11,412 bases of DNA from JAQGMO01 sp050954505 (lineage in GTDB: Bacteria; Pseudomonadota; Gammaproteobacteria; Burkholderiales; Burkholderiaceae_D): NCBI GenBank assembly GCA_050954505.1, contig JBPBPY010000103.1, forward strand, positions 1 through 11,412, written 5' to 3'. The first letter of the stretch is position 1. The number at the start of each line of letters is the position of its first letter. A program made the position numbers and the translations under genes. A model generated the notes under the pieces. The model did no database searches, was not told the DNA's origin, and worked only from the letters and a program-made list of their open reading frames with translations. Positions 6,749 through 11,412 of the stretch are shown piece after piece.

Positions 6749-9700
6749 TCAGCGCGTACGGAGACAGCCATTCGAAGCGTCCGACAGTCCTGCAGATGCC
6801 GGCCCCTTGACGTCGGACTTCGTGCATGCGGTCTTCATCTTGAGTGCCGGCGTTATCGGCTTGCCCGCCGATGATGCGTCGGGCGCGCTCAAGGGTTCCT
6901 GAACCAGTTCGTCCATCCTGTCGACGGCAACCAGTTGGTTTGCCGGCATGTCGGTATAACCTTGGCGCATCGCGGCCTGCATCGGCAGCATGGCCGAACT
7001 GAACGGCGCCAGGAAGGCCTGCTGCTGCGCGAGCGTCTGCTCCGCACTGGCCACAGCGGTAGCCGTACCGGCGTTCGCCGCGTGCAGGGGATCGGCAACC
7101 GCAATGCCGGTGCTGGCGCCTGCCGGCAGCACGGCGTCGGAAAGCGTGAGCACACCGGCCGAGGCAAAGTGCAGGCCATAGCCATTCAAGGCCAGCACCG
7201 AACCGCTGCTGCCAGTGACCGCATAGCTGCCGGCAACGGCATCATTTGCCGCACCGGTGGAAGTAACCAGCGGCGTGCCACTGTAGGCACTGCCGACGGT
7301 GTCGGCAGCGTAGGCGCCGGCTACGCCGGTCTCCACGCCAAGGGCCTTGTAGGCCCTGGCCACGGCAGTGGCAATGCCGCTGTCACCGGTACTGGCCACC
7401 ACGTCGGTGGTGGCCAGTGTCAAGATGGGCTGGTACTGGAATACATACCGGTTGCCGGCCTGGCTGACCGACCCGCCTGCGCTGGCAAACCCGGCATTCC
7501 AGACTGCCGTATTGCCGCTATCAAGATTGTCGAAGTGGTCGCTCGATGGCCGCGTCGAATACACCTGCCAGCGGCCAACGGTGGTCGATAATGCCGTGGC
7601 CCCGGCCAGGTTGAGGAAGTCCCTGCCGGCCACCAGCGTGACAGCGTCGCCTGCCGCCGACGACGATACGTGCGCGCTGCCGGCGATGGTGAGGTCCGAA
7701 TTGGCACCATTGGCAAGCAAGGACAGCATACCGGTTGAGGCAATCGAGCCCAGTGTCAGCGACCGGGTGTCGGAAAACGCCAGGCTGCCGATCGTGCCGG
7801 TTGCCGACAGCGTGTCGACCTGATTGGCACCGCTCAGGCTGAGCGTGCCACCGCCACTGGTCTGCAGGCTGGCGGCGGTGACGACACCGTTGCCCGACAG
7901 CGCAGCGCCTGTGGCAACCGCAGTCACGGCAACGCCACCTGAGGGCGTCCAGGCGCCTGCCAGCACGACGCGGCCGGCATTGACCGTGGTGGCACCGCCA
8001 TAGGTGTTGGCAGCACTTAATGTCAGCGTCGACGCTGCGCCGGCCCCCTTGCTCAGCGACCCGGCGCCGGATATCACTCCAGCGAGGGTTTGATCCACTG
8101 TCGATGCATCATCGAGCATGCTGCCGGCCGATAGCGAAATGGCACCGGCATAATTGCCTGCGCCCAGCACACCCGTGGATGCCAGGCGCAGCTGCCCGGC
8201 ATTGAGGGTGGTATTGCCGCTGAAGGTATTGAGGCCGCCGAGCACCAGCGTGCCACCACCGGTGAGCGCCAGGCTGCTGGCACCGGCATTGCTGTCCTGC
8301 AGGCCGACGCTGCCCAGCGTCCGGCCGGCGGCGATATTGAAGGTGGTGGTGAGAAGTCCGGTCTTGCCGAGATTGATGGCGTTGAAGCCATTGCCAGTGC
8401 TGCCCGAGACCATCGCGCTGTCAGCAGTGACATTGACGGTGCCGCCCAGCGCGAATGATGGCAAGGCGCTGCTCAGGCCCCCATTGCCCACCAGTTGTCC
8501 GCCATCGAGCGTCAGGTTGTTGAGCTGGTTGAAGGAATTGTTCGAAGCCAGCGTGCCACCCGCATGAACCGTGATCTGCGGCGACAGCACGACCGTATTC
8601 GCAGCGCCCCAGATACTCGAGTTGTCCAGCCGCACGGTGCCACCATTGTTGATGATCAGCGCTGAATTGGCGGACACGGCGTTGTCGGCGGCCAGGGCCA
8701 GCACCCCGGCATTGACGCTGGTGGCGCCGGTATAGGTATTGCCTGCGGCGAGCACCAGCACCGAAGCTGCCGTATCCTTGCTGACACTGCCGGCCCCCGA
8801 GATCACGCCCGCCAGGGTTTGCGCCGCGCTCGACGCATAGTCGAACGCAGTGCCTGATGCCAGCGTGATGCCGGCATTGTAGAGACCGGAACCCAGTGAA
8901 CCAGCGCCGCCAATGGACAGCGTGCCGCCGCTGACCAGCGTCGTGCCGGTGAAGGTATTGGCGCCATTCAAGACCAGCGTGCCGGCGCCCGTGAGCGCCA
9001 GGTTGGCTTGACCAAAGCTGGCGTTATCGCGTAACACATCATTGATCTGCAGCGTGGCGCCAGTGCTGGCATTGAATGTGGTGGTCGCGGTGCCCAGCTT
9101 GCCCAGGTTGATACCGTTGTAGCCATTGCCGCTGCTGCCGGAGACGATTGCACTGTCGGCCAGCACAGTGATGGTGCCACCCAGCCCGAATGCCTGCGAG
9201 ACGCCATCAAGTCCGCCATTGGCAAGCACCTGGCCACCATTGAGCGTGAGGCCATTGATCTGGTTGAAGGAGTTGTTCGAGGCCAGCGTACCGCCTGCAT
9301 TGACGGCGATCGGTGCCGATACCACCGTGGTGGCACCACTGCCCCAGACGTTGGACACATCCAGCCGCAAGGTGCCGCCATTGTTGATGATGATGCCTGC
9401 GCCTGGCACCAGTGCCGAGACGGCATTCAAGGCCAGCGTGCCGGAATCGATGGTGACGCCACCGCTTAAGAGATTCGCGGCAGACAGCTGCAACGAACCG
9501 GTTGGCGCGCCACCGAGAATCAACCCGGTCGATGAAGCGGACGAGCCATTGTTGTAGTCGGTGAGCACATTGCCAATCGCAAGCCGGGTGCCGGCACTGA
9601 CGTTGAACGTGGTTGCCAGCGAATTGGCCTGCCCCAGCATGATGGTGTTCTTGCCGTTGCCAGTGCCGCCGGAGACGAAGGCGCTGTCAGCAGTCACGTT

Positions 9701-11412
9701 TACCGTGCCTGCCAGTTCAAATGCCTGCAGTGTTGCGCCCGCGCCGCCATTGGCGAGCAACTGGCCGCCATTCATCGTCAGCCCGTAAAGACGGTTGAAG
9801 GAATTGTTCGATGCCAGGGTACCGCCCGCATTGACGCTGATGGCCGGATTGCTGGCAGTGGAAGTGGAACTCGCGCTGCTCCAGATATCGTTGACATCCA
9901 GTCGCAGGGTGGCACCGCTGTTGATTGCCACGGCCGAGGCTGGCGCAAGCGAGCCGAGGTGGTTCAGGGCGATGGTGCCGGCATTGATGCTGGTCGCGCC
10001 GGTATAGGTATTGACGCCATTGAACGTCAGCACGGCGTTCGACGTATCCTTGGTTACCGCGCCGGCGCCGGAAATCACGCCGCCCAGCACCTGCGCCGAA
10101 CTCGATGAATAGGCAAGCTGGCTGCCCGCGGCAATCGAAATATTGCCGCTGTAGTTGGCAGTGGCCAGCGTGCCGGCGCCGCCGATACGCAGCGTTCCGG
10201 CATTGATGAGGGTATTGCCGGTATAAAGGTTGACAGCGGAGAGCAACAACGTGCCGCCACCGGTTACGGCCAGACCGACGACACCGAAGTCGCCATTGTC
10301 GCGCAGGACATCGGCCACCGACAGCGTGGCGCCGGGACTGATGTTGAAGGTGGTGGTCAGCAGACCCTGCTTGCCCAGGGTCATGGCGTTGAAACCGTTG
10401 CCTGCCGTGCCCGAGTTGATCGAGCTGGAAGCCGTGACATTGATCGTGCCGCCGAGGCCAAACGCTTGGAATGAACCATTGAAGCCGCCATTGCCCAGCA
10501 GCTGGCCACCATTCAAGGTCAAGCCATTGAGCTGGTTGAATGAATTATTCGACGCCAGCGTGCCGCCCGCATTGACGGTAATTTGTGGCGAGATGACATT
10601 TGCGCTGCCACCGCCCCAGGTGTCGGTATGATCCAGACGCAGCGTGCCGCCGTTGTTGATCGTCACCACGGAACTGGCCGACAGCGCGTTGCCCGCGTTG
10701 AGGGAAAACGTCCCGGCATTGACATTGGTCGCACCGGTGTAGGTATTGGACGCCGTGGTACTCAACAATGACGCTGCCGTGTCCTTGGTCAAGCCGCCAG
10801 CGCCGGAGATCACGCCGGTAAACACCTGCGCCGCACTGGACGAATATTCCAGCATGGCGAGCGTCCCCAAGCTGATCAGGTTGCCGTAATTTCCCGCACC
10901 CAGGGCACCGCCGCCAGCAATCTGCAAGGTCCCTGCATTGATGGCGGTGGCGCCGGTGTAGGTGTTCGAACCACTGAGTGCCAGCGTGCCAGCCCCATTC
11001 TTGATGAAATTGCCGCCACCTGAAATGACACCGCTGAGCGTGCCGCTGGCCGAGGCCAGGCCGGCATTGAAGCCCATGCTGCCTGAACTGCTGATATTGC
11101 CGCTGCCCGATACCGCGCCGCCATTGGCATTGAGCGCCAGCGCGCCAGTGCCCATGGCGATATTGCCATTGATGATGACATTGCCATCGGCATTCATGGT
11201 CAGGTTGGCTGCCGTGCTCGAACTCAGCAGCGCCCCCGATGCCAGCGTGATGTTGCCGGCGCCGCTGCCGCTGGACGCGGTGCTGATCGTCACCGAAGTG
11301 CCATTGCCCAGCGCTGTATTGATGTTGCTTACATAGATGGTCGAATTTGAAGCGGCGCTGGCTGGCGTGAAGGTGCCGCCACTGCTGGTTTCATTGAAAT
11401 CGGTGCCTGCGC
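6749..11412 (-). CDS. Larger TpsA-type adhesin paralogue, C-terminal 1553 codons (N-terminus beyond right edge)
   Basis: A second two-partner-secretion exoprotein, open to the window edge. The first complete codon is at 11408-11410; numbering below starts there. The visible part begins AGTDFNET, matching AGSNLNET at residue 440 of the smaller protein, so roughly 440 residues (signal peptide and TPS domain) are missing and the whole protein is probably near 2000 residues. Repeat units start at residues 134, 379, 629, 803 and 1046; the third is short and the fifth partial. The conserved block with GRWQVYS (1279-1285) and a degenerate MBG-like region (about 1329-1424) follow, then an unrelated tail with a Gln-rich TLAQQQAFLAP segment and Cys1529/Cys1549. 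It ends in TGA at 6749-6751, 60 bases before the smaller paralogue. With no N-terminus visible, secretion by TpsB is inferred from the homology. Confidence 0.9.
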   Translation of the reverse strand, partial: AGTDFNETSSGGTFTPASAASNSTIYVSNINTALGNGTSVTISTASSGSGAGNITLASGALLSSSTAANLTMNADGNVIINGNIAMGTGALALNANGGAVSGSGNISSSGSMGFNAGLASASGTLSGVISGGGNFIKNGAGTLALSGSNTYTGATAINAGTLQIAGGGALGAGNYGNLISLGTLAMLEYSSSAAQVFTGVISGAGGLTKDTAASLLSTTASNTYTGATNVNAGTFSLNAGNALSASSVVTINNGGTLRLDHTDTWGGGSANVISPQITVNAGGTLASNNSFNQLNGLTLNGGQLLGNGGFNGSFQAFGLGGTINVTASSSINSGTAGNGFNAMTLGKQGLLTTTFNISPGATLSVADVLRDNGDFGVVGLAVTGGGTLLLSAVNLYTGNTLINAGTLRIGGAGTLATANYSGNISIAAGSQLAYSSSSAQVLGGVISGAGAVTKDTSNAVLTFNGVNTYTGATSINAGTIALNHLGSLAPASAVAINSGATLRLDVNDIWSSASSTSTASNPAISVNAGGTLASNNSFNRLYGLTMNGGQLLANGGAGATLQAFELAGTVNVTADSAFVSGGTGNGKNTIMLGQANSLATTFNVSAGTRLAIGNVLTDYNNGSSASSTGLILGGAPTGSLQLSAANLLSGGVTIDSGTLALNAVSALVPGAGIIINNGGTLRLDVSNVWGSGATTVVSAPIAVNAGGTLASNNSFNQINGLTLNGGQVLANGGLDGVSQAFGLGGTITVLADSAIVSGSSGNGYNGINLGKLGTATTTFNASTGATLQINDVLRDNASFGQANLALTGAGTLVLNGANTFTGTTLVSGGTLSIGGAGSLGSGLYNAGITLASGTAFDYASSAAQTLAGVISGAGSVSKDTAASVLVLAAGNTYTGATSVNAGVLALAADNAVSANSALIINNGGTVRLDNSSIWGAANTVVLSPQITVHAGGTLASNNSFNQLNNLTLDGGQLVGNGGLSSALPSFALGGTVNVTADSAMVSGSTGNGFNAINLGKTGLLTTTFNIAAGRTLGSVGLQDSNAGASSLALTGGGTLVLGGLNTFSGNTTLNAGQLRLASTGVLGAGNYAGAISLSAGSMLDDASTVDQTLAGVISGAGSLSKGAGAASTLTLSAANTYGGATTVNAGRVVLAGAWTPSGGVAVTAVATGAALSGNGVVTAASLQTSGGGTLSLSGANQVDTLSATGTIGSLAFSDTRSLTLGSIASTGMLSLLANGANSDLTIAGSAHVSSSAAGDAVTLVAGRDFLNLAGATALSTTVGRWQVYSTRPSSDHFDNLDSGNTAVWNAGFASAGGSVSQAGNRYVFQYQPILTLATTDVVASTGDSGIATAVARAYKALGVETGVAGAYAADTVGSAYSGTPLVTSTGAANDAVAGSYAVTGSSGSVLALNGYGLHFASAGVLTLSDAVLPAGASTGIAVADPLHAANAGTATAVASAEQTLAQQQAFLAPFSSAMLPMQAAMRQGYTDMPANQLVAVDRMDELVQEPLSAPDASSAGKPITPALKMKTACTKSDVKGPASAGLSDASNGCLRTR
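6764..6826 (-). other. C-terminal cysteine pair (probable disulfide anchor) of the larger TpsA
   Basis: Cys1529 (6824-6826) and Cys1549 (6764-6766) are separated by 19 residues and followed by four residues (LRTR). The geometry is identical to that of the smaller paralogue although the intervening residues are unrelated. They are the only cysteines in the visible part of this protein. Confidence 0.6.
7139..7426 (-). other. Degenerate MBG-like domain of the larger TpsA
   Basis: Residues about 1329-1424 of the visible product align by eye with the MBG-like domain of the smaller protein (VARAY, GVAGAxAxDT, AxYSGxP, LNGYxL). The KTYG signature is replaced by ASTGDS. No YDG domain follows. Confidence 0.5.
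7940..11011 (-). repeat. Coding tandem repeat array of the larger TpsA: three full units, one short unit, one partial unit
   Basis: Units of 245, 250, 174 and 243 residues plus a partial lie at 10277-11011, 9527-10276, 9005-9526, 8276-9004 and 7940-8275. In the full units the second PATR-like coil starts 72 residues after the first, as in the smaller protein. The short unit has only one PATR-like coil. TLASNNSFN appears in each of the first four units and marks the register. The copies are diverged at DNA level, so these are old duplications. Confidence 0.85.

Noticed and set aside
3161..11011. The periodic repeats considered as a CRISPR array or a noncoding satellite.
   Set aside because: The period is about 738 bases, the frame is open throughout and the repeats translate into beta-helix coils; there are no short identical repeats with unique spacers.
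1793..11412. The proteins considered as classical (type Va) autotransporters because of their PATR repeats.
   Set aside because: Both stop after a short tail with a cysteine pair and have no C-terminal beta-barrel domain; the complete one has an N-terminal TPS domain.

Overview
The window reads almost entirely on the minus strand and looks like an accessory surface-protein locus of a GC-rich Gram-negative betaproteobacterium. Burkholderiales is the best guess, possibly Oxalobacteraceae. That guess rests on the porin at the left end (start MKKSLLALAA, Ala-Phe-Ala signal cleavage site, mature start QTNVTIYGVVDAG, motif LGFRGTEALGGG), which is typical of Burkholderiales general porins, and on the filamentous-haemagglutinin-type proteins with MBG/YDG domains common in that order. 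This is inference from recognised families; no search was run.

Layout, left to right: (1) 1-631, the N-terminal 210 codons of a trimeric general porin running off the left edge. (2) 632-1533, about 900 bases without a convincing gene, AT-rich in its middle (roughly 800-1330), holding two clean inverted repeats (966-991 and 1164-1178). (3) 1534-1725, a 63-codon gene of unknown function with a strong ribosome binding site. (4) 1793-6688, a complete 1631-codon two-partner-secretion exoprotein (TpsA). It has an extended signal peptide, a haemagglutinin-activity/TPS domain with NPNGILFG, a long repetitive beta-helix, MBG and YDG domains and a C-terminal cysteine pair. (5) 6689-6748, a 60-base gap with a perfect 12-base palindrome beside the start codon. 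(6) 6749-11412, the C-terminal 1553 codons of a second, larger TpsA paralogue whose signal peptide and TPS domain lie beyond the right edge.

Transcription runs right to left: large TpsA, smaller TpsA, then possibly the 63-codon gene, with gaps of 60 and 67 bases and no clear terminator between them. Both TpsA proteins should be exported by the Sec system and moved across the outer membrane by a TpsB (Omp85-type) transporter. No TpsB gene is in the window, so it must lie elsewhere, most simply beyond the right edge.

The most interesting structure is in the TpsA pair. Both passengers are built from a composite repeat of about 246 residues (738 bases), itself containing two PATR-like beta-helix repeats 72 residues apart. 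The two proteins carry different numbers of units, and one unit of the larger protein has lost 72 residues, the size expected from recombination between the two internal PATR copies. Both proteins end in a cysteine pair of identical geometry (Cys, 19 residues, Cys, 4 residues, stop). These are the only cysteines I see in the complete mature protein and in the visible part of the other, while the residues between them are unrelated. This resembles the disulfide anchor that keeps HMW1 and CdrA attached to their TpsB, and suggests that both proteins are cell-surface-retained adhesins or biofilm matrix proteins.
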